From NCBI RefSeq assembly GCF_004295345.1, contig NZ_CP036200.1:558001-622000 (forward strand): 64,000 nucleotides of DNA. The letters are read 5' to 3'. Each line of letters starts with the position of its first letter. Position 1 is the stretch's first letter. Under the pieces are notes generated by a model. It had not been told where the DNA came from. It did no database searches and saw nothing but the letters and a program-made list of their open reading frames with translations. This DNA comes from Shewanella maritima. GTDB taxonomy: Bacteria > Pseudomonadota > Gammaproteobacteria > Enterobacterales > Shewanellaceae. The translations under genes and the position numbers were made by a program. This document shows, one piece after another, positions 34,422 to 42,578 of this stretch.

Positions 34422-35441
34422 CTAATCAACCAAACATGCCAGCAACTGAGATTCCATGCCATCGTCAATGGTACTTTTGCCGGCTGCATTAGCTTGCGAA
34501 ATCAACTCAATACGGCTCTCGAAGCATTCATCAAGCTCAATTTCGGTAATACCGTCTGGCGTTAAGTTGTAGCCAAATACTCCCATGTCGGTGATAAATA
34601 CGGCCTTCATACGCTCTACCACTAAATCAACTAATAAGCGCACCAATGACTGACGCGAGAACACTTTATCTGGCGCAAAACGCCAGCCGACACTGTTGTA
34701 GCCTTCGCCTTGATTGCTTGCTTTAATCACGCCGCTCTCTGGCATAGGCAGATCACACGCGAGTGGTTTAGGTTTGCCGTGATGATGGTGATGATGATGA
34801 TGTGAACTGTTGGATAAGCCTTGAGTTTTACCCTCAAGCGCACTTAGCGGCAATTTACCATGCTCGGCAAAAATCACTTTCGTATCAGGGTTAGCCTGAT
34901 TGACATAAGCAATGAGTTGCTCGGCTTCATCAGCGCGATACAGATCTTGCTTGTTACCAACAATCACATCAGCAATAGCGATTTGCTGATTAAACGTATC
35001 GTGCTCAGTGTATTTAGGCTCAGCTAGTTTACGGGCATCAACTAAAGTGATGGTTTGTTGCAGCGACAATACCTGGCGGTAATGCTCAGATGACAACACC
35101 TCAAGCACTTCTTTAGGGTGACCTAAGCCTGTTGGCTCAATCAATAATCTGTCTGGCTTAGCAGTGCTGAGCAGTTGATTTAACGCGATCTCCATCGGCA
35201 AACCTGCGGCGCAGCACATACAACCGCCGGGTACTTCTCGGATAAAGACTTGCTGCTCAGCATGCTGGCCTTGAAACAAGCTGCCATCTACACCGATTTC
35301 GCCAAACTCATTCACCAACACTGCCCAGCGTTCATGCTCTGGCTTGTGCTTCATTAGGCTCATAATGGTTGAGGTTTTACCCACACCAAGAGAGCCGGTA
35401 ATGATGTTGGTAGGTACCTGAGAGATAGGGTTAGAGCTCAT
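34422..35441 (-). CDS. COG0523 GTPase, zinc metallochaperone type
   Basis: A G3E-family GTPase of about 339 residues related to CobW/YjiA/ZigA. Walker A GSLGVGKTST, the metal-binding CxCC motif GGCMCCAAGLPME, EPTGLGHPKEVL, GNKQDLY and a C-terminal CobW domain are visible. A run of eight His (SSHHHHHHHHGKPK) sits between the two domains and suits metal binding. COG0523 proteins are proposed to move zinc to client enzymes under zinc shortage. Start: ATG at 35441 with GGAG upstream, overlapping the gamma carbonic anhydrase gene by 11 bp. It is the third gene of a likely pyrC-gamma-CA-COG0523 operon. Confidence 0.92.
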   Translation of the reverse strand: MSSNPISQVPTNIITGSLGVGKTSTIMSLMKHKPEHERWAVLVNEFGEIGVDGSLFQGQHAEQQVFIREVPGGCMCCAAGLPMEIALNQLLSTAKPDRLLIEPTGLGHPKEVLEVLSSEHYRQVLSLQQTITLVDARKLAEPKYTEHDTFNQQIAIADVIVGNKQDLYRADEAEQLIAYVNQANPDTKVIFAEHGKLPLSALEGKTQGLSNSSHHHHHHHHGKPKPLACDLPMPESGVIKASNQGEGYNSVGWRFAPDKVFSRQSLVRLLVDLVVERMKAVFITDMGVFGYNLTPDGITEIELDECFESRIELISQANAAGKSTIDDGMESQLLACLVD

Positions 35442-35991
35442 TAGCAATTCTCCGGTAACCTTCAACCAGGGTATGGTTTGCAGAAACGACAGACTCAGAA
35501 AATGCTGAATACTCTGGTGGTACTTTAGAGATGGTGTTTAAGTCAAAATCTGGGCCGATGTTAGTCATTGGCGGCACGTGGAACTGCTCTGGTAAGTCTA
35601 AGCCATCAACCACACTGTTATGGCGAATAACGCAGCCTTTACCAATTTTGGTAGAGAACACTACGGAGTTAAAACCAATGAATACATCGTCGCACACTTC
35701 ACATGGGCCATGGATAATTGAACGATGGGCAATAGAGCTTCGCTCGCCAATGGTTACCGCCGCGCCGGCTTTTGAGTGAATAACCACACCGTCTTGGATA
35801 TTGGTGTCGCGCTTGATAATAATTGGCTCCATGTCGCCTTGTGCGTTCACTTCATCAGCGCGGATAACCGCATAAGGGCCAACAAATACGTTTTCTTCAA
35901 TGATGACTTTGCCGCAAATAATGGCGGTAGGATCAATAAACGCGGTTTCTGCAACTACAGGCATGTGCCCAGTTGGATTTTTTCTTAGCAT
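35431..35991 (-). CDS. Gamma carbonic anhydrase family protein
   Basis: A 186-residue left-handed beta-helix (hexapeptide repeat) protein: ETAFIDPTAIICGKVIIEEN, VFVGPYAVIRADE, VVIHSKAGAAVTIGERSSIA, HRSIIHGPCEV, VFIGFNSVVF. The three metal His (VIHS, AHRSIIHG) are present, so it could bind metal at trimer interfaces. Paralogues of this type are found in zinc-limitation clusters with COG0523 proteins. The carbonic anhydrase activity itself is not proven for many members. It lies between pyrC (72-bp gap) and the COG0523 gene (overlap). Confidence 0.9.
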   Translation of the reverse strand: MLRKNPTGHMPVVAETAFIDPTAIICGKVIIEENVFVGPYAVIRADEVNAQGDMEPIIIKRDTNIQDGVVIHSKAGAAVTIGERSSIAHRSIIHGPCEVCDDVFIGFNSVVFSTKIGKGCVIRHNSVVDGLDLPEQFHVPPMTNIGPDFDLNTISKVPPEYSAFSESVVSANHTLVEGYRRIANEL

Positions 35992-36062
35992 GACAATTCT
36001 CGTTAATGTTGTTTTATTCGTTTTATTTATTCAGAAGCGCTAACCCCAATTGGTATGACAAA

Positions 36063-37412
36063 TCACCGCTCAAACGCTAATGCCATTGCAGCATTTGGCG
36101 CTTCAATAAGCTTGTCGCCATCAAATACCTGCTGACCATTTACCCAGGTGCCTGCAATGCGTGATGTGAATTCATGGCCAGCAAATGGGGTCCAGTTGCA
36201 GTGATATAAGCAGTTTTCATCAGTCACTGGCGTGGTTTGCGCTAAATCAACTAACACTAAGTCGGCATAGTAGCCTTCGCGGATATAGCCACGACCGTCA
36301 ATGGCATAACGAATCGCGACATTGTGCGCCGTTTTTTCAACGACTTGCTCTAGGGTTAAACGCTGATGCTGAACATGATCAAGCATGGTAAGCAGTGCGT
36401 GCTGAACCAAGGGTAATCCGGCTGGCGCTTGCTCATAAGGCACGTTCTTTTCTTCAAGTGTATGCGGCGCATGATCGGTGGCGACAACATCAATTTGCCC
36501 TGTGTGCAATGCTTTACGCAGCGCGTCACGGTCGCTTTGGTATTTAATTGCAGGGTTACATTTAATGCGGTTTCCTAGCTGGGCGTAATCGTCAGCGCTA
36601 AACCATAAATGGTGCACACAAGCTTCGGCAGTAATTGACTTACCCGAAACAGGGCCTGCTTCAAATAGGTCTAGTTCTTTGGCTGTGGTGATGTGCAGCA
36701 CATGCAATTGACTGTTGTGTTTTTTAGCTAGGTTTACCGCATAGCTAGACGATGCATAACAAGATTCATCGTCACGCAGTTTTGGGTGATCTTCTATCGT
36801 CAGCGGTGACTGGTCTTGCTTAAGCTTTTGCTGGTTTTCGGCAATAACAGCGCCATTTTCACAGTGGGTCACAATCAATACAGGTGAATGCTCAAAAATC
36901 GCCTCAAGCGCTTGTGGATGCTCAACCAGTAAATCGCCAGTTGATGCCCCCATAAATACCTTTACGCCGCAGTGACGCTTAGGGTTAAGTTGTTTAATTT
37001 GCTCAAGGTTGTCTTCGGTAGCACCAAGATAAAACGAGTAGTTGGCAGCAGAGTTTGCAGCAGCGATGTCAAACTTGCTTTCAAGCGCATCGATGGTGGT
37101 GGTTGATGGGCTAACATTTGGCATTTCCATATAGCTAGTAATTCCGCCAGCCACCGCTGCACGAGACTCTGTGGCAATACTGCCTTTATGAGTTAGGCCT
37201 GGCTCACGAAAATGCACTTGATCATCAATCATACCCGGCAATAAATATTTGCCAGACGCATCAATGAGTGTATCGCCAGGCTTTGCGTCAATATTTGGTG
37301 CAATTTCGGCGATTTTACCTGCTTTTATATATACATCTTGCTGAGTAATGCTGCCTTCGTTAACGATACTGGCACTTTTAATCAGTGTGGAGGTGATCAA
37401 TGTGGCTGTCAT
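36063..37412 (-). CDS. Dihydroorotase (PyrC2-type, QVH metal motif)
   Basis: An amidohydrolase of about 449 residues for the third step of pyrimidine synthesis or a related reaction. Visible: KYLLPGMIDDQVHFREPGLT, KVFMGASTGDLLVEHP with the Lys that is carboxylated in relatives, IVTHCENGAVI, LHVLHITTAKELDLF, and VATDHAPHTLEEKNVPYEQA. The usual HxH is QVH here, which also occurs in a known subgroup of dihydroorotases. Start: ATG at 37412 (a GTG at 37421 is also in frame). It heads an operon with the gamma carbonic anhydrase and the COG0523 gene, and a Zur-box-like site lies upstream. A second, ordinary pyrC is expected elsewhere in the genome. Confidence 0.88.
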   Translation of the reverse strand: MTATLITSTLIKSASIVNEGSITQQDVYIKAGKIAEIAPNIDAKPGDTLIDASGKYLLPGMIDDQVHFREPGLTHKGSIATESRAAVAGGITSYMEMPNVSPSTTTIDALESKFDIAAANSAANYSFYLGATEDNLEQIKQLNPKRHCGVKVFMGASTGDLLVEHPQALEAIFEHSPVLIVTHCENGAVIAENQQKLKQDQSPLTIEDHPKLRDDESCYASSSYAVNLAKKHNSQLHVLHITTAKELDLFEAGPVSGKSITAEACVHHLWFSADDYAQLGNRIKCNPAIKYQSDRDALRKALHTGQIDVVATDHAPHTLEEKNVPYEQAPAGLPLVQHALLTMLDHVQHQRLTLEQVVEKTAHNVAIRYAIDGRGYIREGYYADLVLVDLAQTTPVTDENCLYHCNWTPFAGHEFTSRIAGTWVNGQQVFDGDKLIEAPNAAMALAFER

Positions 37413-37552
37413 GGTTTGCACTCTTTATTGATGAGGTGTGTTGTAAACCTAATTGCAAACTCGAGTAGATCTTATTGAGTATTTGCCGCACTAGGTTCAC
37501 AATAACGATTACCGACTAGTGAATAGCGGTTTATTACAGATTAATATAGATA

Positions 37553-37567
37553 TGATACAACATATCA
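37553..37567. promoter_or_regulatory. Candidate Zur box between pyrC2 and zrgA
   Basis: TGATACAACATATCA agrees with the Zur-type consensus TGTTATAATATAACA at 11 of 15 positions and forms a dyad (ATGATA...TATCAT). It lies between two divergent genes of zinc function, 141 bp from the dihydroorotase start and 209 bp from zrgA. A match to a remembered consensus only. Confidence 0.5.
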
Positions 37568-37775
37568 TTTTAACCTCAAGCGGATCAGGATGCATAAACC
37601 GCTAAGCTGAAAATAATTGAGATAAATTAAGCGTATATAAATACTGACAGTTCACACTAATCGTTCGTGACTCACGGTGTCGATTGACATCATTTGGGCA
37701 CAAACATTACTGTCGTGTATTAGCAATAACAACGATATCGCCGAATAATAAAGATTGACCTTAAAGAGAGTGCTT

Positions 37776-38501
37776 ATGAATTTTAAAGTCCCTACACTTG
37801 TTGCTGCAATGATTTGCGCACCTACTGCATTTGCTGCTGATAAGCACGTACACGACCAAGGTGAAGTTTTTATCATCAATGAAGGCAAGCAGTGGAATGT
37901 GCAGTTTAATATTCCTGCCATTAACGCATTTGGTTTCGAGCACCGCGCTGAAGATAAACAGCAACAAGCAGCTGTGACTAAGTTTGCCAAACTGGTTCAA
38001 ACCGCAAATGATGTGGTCAGCCTAAATGCTAGCTGCAAGCTCGTGTCAGCGACAGATAATGTGGAAAAACAATTTGCTTTAGCTGCACATGCTCACGATA
38101 AACATGATGACAAGCACGAGCATCATGACCACGATAAGCATGACCATGACAAACACGAGCACCATGATCACGATAAGCATGATCACGATAAGCATGACCA
38201 TGACAAACACGAGCACCATGACCACGATAAGCATGATCATGACAAGCACGAGCATCATGACCACGATAAGCATGATCATGACAAACACGAGCATCATGAC
38301 CACGATAAGCATGACGAACATAATCATGCCGATGCAGAGTTTAGCTATGTATTTGAGTGTGATAAGTCAGTTACGTCAGCAGAATTTAACTTGTTTAAGT
38401 CATTGCCAACATTAACTCTGCTAGAAGCGCAGTGGATTGTGGGAAGTGCCCAAGGAGCGAAACCATTAACTCCTCAGGCAAGTTCGATTAGCTTTAAATA
38501 G
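37776..38501 (+). CDS. zrgA: ZrgA-like His-rich periplasmic zinc-binding protein (DUF2796)
   Basis: A 241-residue secreted protein with signal peptide (MNFKVPTLVAAMICAPTAFA). A DUF2796 N-terminal part (HVHDQGEVFIINEGKQWNVQ and FNIPAINAFGFEH) and a C-terminal part (FSYVFECDKSVTSAEFNLFK) flank about 80 residues of His/Asp/Lys repeats (units like HDKHEHHDHDKHD) that can bind zinc. In Vibrio cholerae, ZrgA is the binding protein of the Zrg zinc transporter. The true ATG at 37776 follows a TTG at 37755 and sits 7 bp after AAGAGAG. It converges with the next gene, the two overlapping by 8 bp at their 3' ends. Confidence 0.88.
   Translation: MNFKVPTLVAAMICAPTAFAADKHVHDQGEVFIINEGKQWNVQFNIPAINAFGFEHRAEDKQQQAAVTKFAKLVQTANDVVSLNASCKLVSATDNVEKQFALAAHAHDKHDDKHEHHDHDKHDHDKHEHHDHDKHDHDKHDHDKHEHHDHDKHDHDKHEHHDHDKHDHDKHEHHDHDKHDEHNHADAEFSYVFECDKSVTSAEFNLFKSLPTLTLLEAQWIVGSAQGAKPLTPQASSISFK
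38090..38325 (+). repeat. Tandem repeat encoding the His/Asp/Lys segment of ZrgA
   Basis: In-frame repeats built from units CATGACCACGATAAG and CATGACAAACACGAG in various combinations, giving HDKHEHHD-type peptide. Higher-order units near 30-40 bp recur (AAGCACGAGCATCATGACCA). Unequal crossing-over could change the number of metal-binding repeats without breaking the frame. Confidence 0.85.
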
Positions 38502-38952
38502 CGTTAACGCGGATAACCTTGATCAGGCTATAGGGACGACCATCGCGCATCCCTGTAGCCAGCATTTCAATATTGTGCGCACCTTTAGCCTCAGCGAGAA
38601 ATGATAAAATCAATTCGCCCTCAGCGCCTTCAAGCGACACTGTAGGCTCTGACTCAATCACCAATTGAGCACCTGATTTAATCTCTAACGCCATGTCTTT
38701 ATAAAAACGCGGCACACGGTATTGAATTGGGATTTCGCCATGCTCACCGGCAGACACAGTGACAACATCTTCGTGCTTTAGCTTGAACCTTGGTACAGGT
38801 CTAAAGTTGCCAGGGCCTGGACCATGCTGCGCACCAATTGCACCAAACATTGGGCCTGAATGATACTGGCAAGCTTGAGCTTGCTGCACTCCTTGCGCAC
38901 TAAAAAGCCCAAGGGCAACGCCTACAGCCAGCAGTGATTTTACAGTTTTCAT
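38494..38952 (-). CDS. Zrg-system periplasmic protein, ZrgE-like
   Basis: A 152-residue protein with signal peptide (MKTVKSLLAVGVALGLFSAQ, cleavage near AQA). The mature part has RPVPRFKLKHEDVVTVSAGE, a beta-sandwich-like series (GAQLVIESEPTVSLEG) and a His/Pro/Gly-rich head (QYHSGPMFGAIGAQHGPGPG). I recognise it only by its place beside DUF3299 and ZrgA genes. Its name in the Zrg system is a tentative reading. It overlaps the DUF3299 stop by four bases (ATGA), so the two are translated together. Confidence 0.7.
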   Translation of the reverse strand: MKTVKSLLAVGVALGLFSAQGVQQAQACQYHSGPMFGAIGAQHGPGPGNFRPVPRFKLKHEDVVTVSAGEHGEIPIQYRVPRFYKDMALEIKSGAQLVIESEPTVSLEGAEGELILSFLAEAKGAHNIEMLATGMRDGRPYSLIKVIRVNAI

Positions 38953-39557
38953 TGTTGGACCTCCGGTTCCACATAAGGAACGATAGTATCAACATCAAGT
39001 TGATATGCTGCACTTCCTATGTCTCTTTCCGTCATGGCGATAGCCATTGTGCCTTCAAACCAATATGGCGAGTAAGTTGACGCCATAATGTCGATGCCCT
39101 CTTCTACTTTCGAGTAAAGCATTTGGTTTGGCGGTGGCGGCGGCATGTGCAGACAAGCGCCATAATATGGCACGATAAAGAACTCGGTTAGCTTATCTTG
39201 CTCGTTGTACACTAAAGGTACAATAAAGCCGGGAATTTTGATATCTGCATTATTGAAAGAATCAACTACACGGGCAGATGTCAGGGCTTGGTAATAGCGA
39301 CCTATCTCACCACCATTTTTAGCAAGCTCTTGTAATGAATCAATATTATCATTGCTTGCGCCATCTTCAATGTTATAGATTTCTTCGGGCGGGTTTAAGA
39401 TGATTTCTAGCTCATCTGCAGGCATTAACGCATCCCACACCAACTCTTGATAGTTTTTGTCAACGACGACCGGCTTCTCAGCAGGCTTATCGTAGTAAAA
39501 ATAGCCCCCTGCAGCAGCTGCCGCTAATACGACTAAAGCGATTATTATATTCTTCAT
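38949..39557 (-). CDS. DUF3299 protein, ZrgD-like
   Basis: A protein of about 202 residues with an N-terminal membrane anchor or signal (IIIALVVLAAAAAGGYFYY). The DUF3299 part shows YQELVWDALMPADELE, IKIPGFIVPLVYNEQDKLTE, then FFIVPYYGACLHMPPPPPNQ with a Cys-His pair that could bind metal, and YWFEGTMAI. It is part of the zinc-uptake cluster, in a divergent unit from the ABC transporter genes with a Zur-like half site between (39586-39600). Start: ATG at 39557, since the TTG at 39569 has no ribosome-binding site. Confidence 0.82.
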   Translation of the reverse strand: MKNIIIALVVLAAAAAGGYFYYDKPAEKPVVVDKNYQELVWDALMPADELEIILNPPEEIYNIEDGASNDNIDSLQELAKNGGEIGRYYQALTSARVVDSFNNADIKIPGFIVPLVYNEQDKLTEFFIVPYYGACLHMPPPPPNQMLYSKVEEGIDIMASTYSPYWFEGTMAIAMTERDIGSAAYQLDVDTIVPYVEPEVQQ

Positions 39558-39585
39558 TGTTCGCCACAAACTTTAACCAATTAGG

Positions 39586-39600
39586 GCGGACAATATAACA
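39586..39600. promoter_or_regulatory. Candidate Zur half site between the DUF3299 and ABC genes
   Basis: GCGGACAATATAACA carries a perfect right half (AATATAACA) of the Zur-type consensus and matches 10 of 15 positions overall. It is 29-43 bp from the DUF3299 start and about 62 bp from the ATPase start. Confidence 0.45.
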
Positions 39601-39661
39601 TAACTCCTATTAAATGGTATGATGCTGCAAACTCTCATTACAATTTGACGAGGCTGATTTT

Positions 39662-40342
39662 TTGTCTTCCCTAGCCATTAATATTCAAGACCTTAGTTAT
39701 CGTTACAAACAAGCTAACAGCCCCCAATTTCATATTCCTCAGTGGCAAGTTCCCCAGGGCCAAAGCGTGTTTTTACATGGTGACTCTGGCACAGGAAAAT
39801 CAACCCTGCTTAATTTACTTTCAGGCGTGTTAACCCCGCAGAGCGGCAGTATTGAAATCATGGGCCAAGCGCTCACCACGATGAAAGCGAGCCAGCGCGA
39901 TAAGTTTAGAGCTAACCATATTGGTGTGGTATTCCAAACCTTTAACCTCATTCCTTACCTTACCGTGTTAGAAAACATTAAACTCGCCCACTATTTTGCT
40001 GATAACAAAGGCGACATTAGCGCTAAAGCAAGCGAGCTGGTCGAAGCGCTAAAACTGCCTGCAGGCGTATTAACTACGCCCGTAAGTCAGTTAAGTATTG
40101 GTCAGCAGCAACGTGTTGCCATTGTGCGAGCTCTGATTAATTCACCTGATGTGCTGCTTGTGGATGAGCCAACGTCAGCGCTTGATGCTTCTGCAAGAGA
40201 TGCATTTTTAACCTTGCTGGTTGAGATGACTAAAAGCAGCAATACCTGCTTGATATTTGTCAGCCACGACAGTGCGCTGCAAGACTACTTTGATGTAAAG
40301 ACGGATATTAAGTCGTTGATCAGCAAGGAGGTAAATGCCTAA
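39662..40342 (+). CDS. ABC transporter ATP-binding protein, zinc system
   Basis: A 226-residue ATPase of the LolD/MacB type: Walker A LHGDSGTGKSTLLNLLSG, Q-loop VVFQTFNLIPYLTVLENIKL, the signature position VSQLSIGQQQRVAIVRALI, Walker B DVLLVDEPTSALD and H-loop FVSHDSALQDY. The signature reads LSIGQ rather than the common LSGGQ. It would drive the FtsX-type permease encoded next (overlap TAATG). By context it is the ATPase of the Zrg-type zinc system. The start is TTG with GAGG nine bases upstream. Confidence 0.9.
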   Translation: MSSLAINIQDLSYRYKQANSPQFHIPQWQVPQGQSVFLHGDSGTGKSTLLNLLSGVLTPQSGSIEIMGQALTTMKASQRDKFRANHIGVVFQTFNLIPYLTVLENIKLAHYFADNKGDISAKASELVEALKLPAGVLTTPVSQLSIGQQQRVAIVRALINSPDVLLVDEPTSALDASARDAFLTLLVEMTKSSNTCLIFVSHDSALQDYFDVKTDIKSLISKEVNA

Positions 40343-41577
40343 TGTTACTTACCTTAGCGAGAAAAAGTCTGCTTAGCAGAAAGAAAACCGTATTGCTGAC
40401 CTTCCTGTCTCTGACCATCAGCTTAATGGTACTCCTCAGCGTTGAACACTTGCGTACTCAGGCTAAAACCAGCTTTACCCGCACCATTTCAGGCACAGAC
40501 TTAATTGTGGGCGCACCAAGTGGGCAGTTAAACCTGTTGCTGTATTCGGTGTTTAGGCTTGGCAGTCCCACCAACAATATTAAATATGACAGCTATCAAA
40601 AACTCGTTGATAACGAGCAAGTGAAATGGGCCATTCCTATCTCATTAGGCGACTCGCACAAGGGCTTTCGAGTTCTTGGCACCAACGATAGCTACTTTGA
40701 GCACTTCGCCTATGGCGATAAACGTAAGTTAACTTTCTCTCAAGGTGAGCGCTTTAATGGTTTATTTGAAACTGTTGTAGGCGCTGATGTCGCAGAAAAG
40801 CTTAACTACAAGGTGGGTGACAGAATTGTAGTCGCCCATGGTATTGGTAGCACCAGCTTTACCAAGCATGACCAATCGCCATTTGTAATTAGCGGCGTGC
40901 TCGATAAAACTGGCACACCAGTGGATAAAACCGTGCATGTTAGCCTGCCAGCAATTGAAGCGATTCACTTGCCACCATCAAGGCTCGCGCAAGTGATTGC
41001 CAACCCACAGGATGCCAAACTGCCTACAGAGAGTATTACTGCGGTGCTTGTGGGGTTAAACAGCAAATTTGCCACCTTTACCATGCAGCGCGAGCTTAAC
41101 AATGACAAAAGCGATCGCTTAATGGCAATTCTGCCGGGCGTGGCAATGACTGAGCTTTGGCAATTGGTTGGCTCAGTTGAAAACCTACTACGAGTAATCG
41201 CGGGTTTGGTGATGTTAACCACCCTATTTGGTTTATCTAGCATGCTGCTGGCATCAATGAATGAGCGTCAGGCAGAAATTGCGGTATTTAGGGTATTAGG
41301 CGCAGGCCCATGGAAAATCATGCTACTGATATTCTTAGAGGCAATGCTACTCACTTTAAGCGCGATTGCCACTAGCTACGCCTTATTGACCTTTGCATTG
41401 ACTGCCCTGAAAGACTTCTTTGCTACCGAGTATGGGCTGTTTATTACCAGTAACCTACTCAGCCCAAGCCTTGTTAGCTTAATGATCATGGTATTAGTAG
41501 CAAGCTGTGTTACCGCAATTTTCCCAGCAATTGAGGCCTATAAAGCGGCATTGCACAATCGACTAGGTAAGAAGTAG
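40342..41577 (+). CDS. FtsX/MacB-type ABC permease, zinc system
   Basis: A 411-residue permease with the MacB topology: one N-terminal helix (about residues 14-36), a large periplasmic domain to about 285, and three C-terminal helices (about 290-315, 335-360, 375-400) within LLRVIAGLVMLTTLFGLSSM, NERQAEIAVFRVLGAGPWKI and LMIMVLVASCVTAIFPAIEA. It works with the preceding ATPase, probably as the membrane part of the Zrg-like system. The last codons and stop (GGTAAGAAGTAG) seed a 16-bp tandem repeat that continues past the gene. Confidence 0.88.
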   Translation: MLLTLARKSLLSRKKTVLLTFLSLTISLMVLLSVEHLRTQAKTSFTRTISGTDLIVGAPSGQLNLLLYSVFRLGSPTNNIKYDSYQKLVDNEQVKWAIPISLGDSHKGFRVLGTNDSYFEHFAYGDKRKLTFSQGERFNGLFETVVGADVAEKLNYKVGDRIVVAHGIGSTSFTKHDQSPFVISGVLDKTGTPVDKTVHVSLPAIEAIHLPPSRLAQVIANPQDAKLPTESITAVLVGLNSKFATFTMQRELNNDKSDRLMAILPGVAMTELWQLVGSVENLLRVIAGLVMLTTLFGLSSMLLASMNERQAEIAVFRVLGAGPWKIMLLIFLEAMLLTLSAIATSYALLTFALTALKDFFATEYGLFITSNLLSPSLVSLMIMVLVASCVTAIFPAIEAYKAALHNRLGKK

Positions 41578-41627
41578 ATTAGGTAAGAAGTAGATTAGGT
41601 AAGAAGTAGATTAGGTAAGAAATAGAT
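41564..41627 (+). repeat. 16-bp tandem repeat across the permease stop
   Basis: Four copies of TAGGTAAGAAGTAGAT; the first contains the stop codon TAG and the last has one change. A duplication of the gene end. Confidence 0.85.
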
Positions 41628-41661
41628 TAGTTAGTACTTGAGCCTAATTAGAATTAACGTC

Positions 41662-41695
41662 AGAGCCCGCTATTTTTATGAAAATAGCGGGCTCT
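41662..41695. terminator. Terminator shared by the zinc ABC genes and the VOC gene
   Basis: AGAGCCCGCTATTTT pairs with AAAATAGCGGGCTCT around TATG, followed by a T run on the plus strand. It is a long, perfect stem. Confidence 0.9.
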
Positions 41696-41839
41696 TTTTT
41701 GTAAGTAGCTTTTGTCAGTAGCGTGCGGCAGTCATTTTCGCTAAACACCGATTCATCAATCAATGAGCTATAAACTAGTTCCCTGTATACAAGAGCGCTA
41801 GAAACAAGTGCTCTATAAACCACTTTATCAGCGGGCATT

Positions 41840-42223
41840 TTATAACGGGCCAAGTTCAACTTGCCATGGTGGGCTTAGTCGATTATCTCCCGCCCAGTAC
41901 AGCTTAACCTTGTTACCGCTTGGGTCGATAACCACCGCCTCTTTCCACAAGTAGCTTTGCTCGGTTGGCATCTGCGCGATTTCAATTCCCTTGGAAATTA
42001 AGCTCGCTACCCAATCATCCAGCTGCTCGTGCTCAAAATAAATGACACTTGGGTTTTCAATACGCTCTGAGGTGAGTGCTAATGAAAACGTTGATTCACC
42101 TTGTGGGCAGCGAAAGCGAGCATAGTGGGCGGTATCAACAATTTGCGTCATACCTAGTTTGCGATAAAACACACAAGCAGCCGCCATATCCGTCACTGGA
42201 ATCGTCACCTGATTTAGATTCAT
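41840..42223 (-). CDS. VOC-family (glyoxalase/dioxygenase fold) protein
   Basis: A single-domain vicinal oxygen chelate protein of about 127 residues. It has the N-terminal NLNQVTIPVTDMAAACVFYR, VIYFEHEQLDDWVASLISKG, and AVVIDPSGNKVKLYWAGDNR with the Asp-Pro-x-Gly-Asn element typical of the fold. Enzymatic role and metal cannot be told. Start: ATG at 42223 (AAGGA at 7 bp); the in-frame GTG at 42229 is too close to that site. Confidence 0.85.
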   Translation of the reverse strand: MNLNQVTIPVTDMAAACVFYRKLGMTQIVDTAHYARFRCPQGESTFSLALTSERIENPSVIYFEHEQLDDWVASLISKGIEIAQMPTEQSYLWKEAVVIDPSGNKVKLYWAGDNRLSPPWQVELGPL

Positions 42224-42342
42224 AAACACATCCTTATTTATTAGCCGCTTATTAGTGGACTTTGACTTTGTATTAAAACGGACACTATAGCCAGATGTAA
42301 AGAATCCACCTTCTGAAGAAGGTGGCTATATGTTAGCTGCCT

Positions 42343-42509
42343 AGAAGGCAGCATAGCTTAACCAACTAAAGTTAAAGCATATAGTTGCGATGGCATTTAA
42401 AGCCTTTGAAAACATGGATGTTTTCACAGAGCCCACACGGATGTGTTCACGGCGTGCTTTAAATGTCATCACAACGTAAGCTGATTGAATGATAACCATC
42501 CATTGAAGC
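42343..42509 (-). repeat. Dispersed Shewanella-type repeat, copy 2
   Basis: The inverse copy of the repeat at 17296-17475, here next to a short CTGCC/GGCAG hairpin at the left edge. On the minus strand it reads ATTTAAAGCACGCCGTGAAC, CATCCGTGTGGGCTCTGTG and so on. It opens the same short frame as copy 1 by chance of sequence. Confidence 0.8.
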
Positions 42510-42530
42510 AAATGCTTTAGGCCAGATACA

Positions 42531-42556
42531 AAAAAACCAGCGTGCGCTGGTTTTTT
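42531..42556. terminator. Terminator after purF
   Basis: AAAAAACCAGC / GCTGGTTTTTT around GTGC, 23 bp past the purF stop. Confidence 0.85.
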
Positions 42557-42578
42557 ATCGATTAACAAGCATCAATGC

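Noticed and set aside
38079..38415. Frames in the other two phases of the zrgA repeat
   Set aside because: Repetitive DNA with few stops opens all frames; only the frame with a signal peptide and DUF2796 ends is credible.
41644..41859. A minus-strand frame of 71 codons after the permease
   Set aside because: It runs across the strong terminator at 41662-41695 and has no ribosome-binding site or recognisable content.
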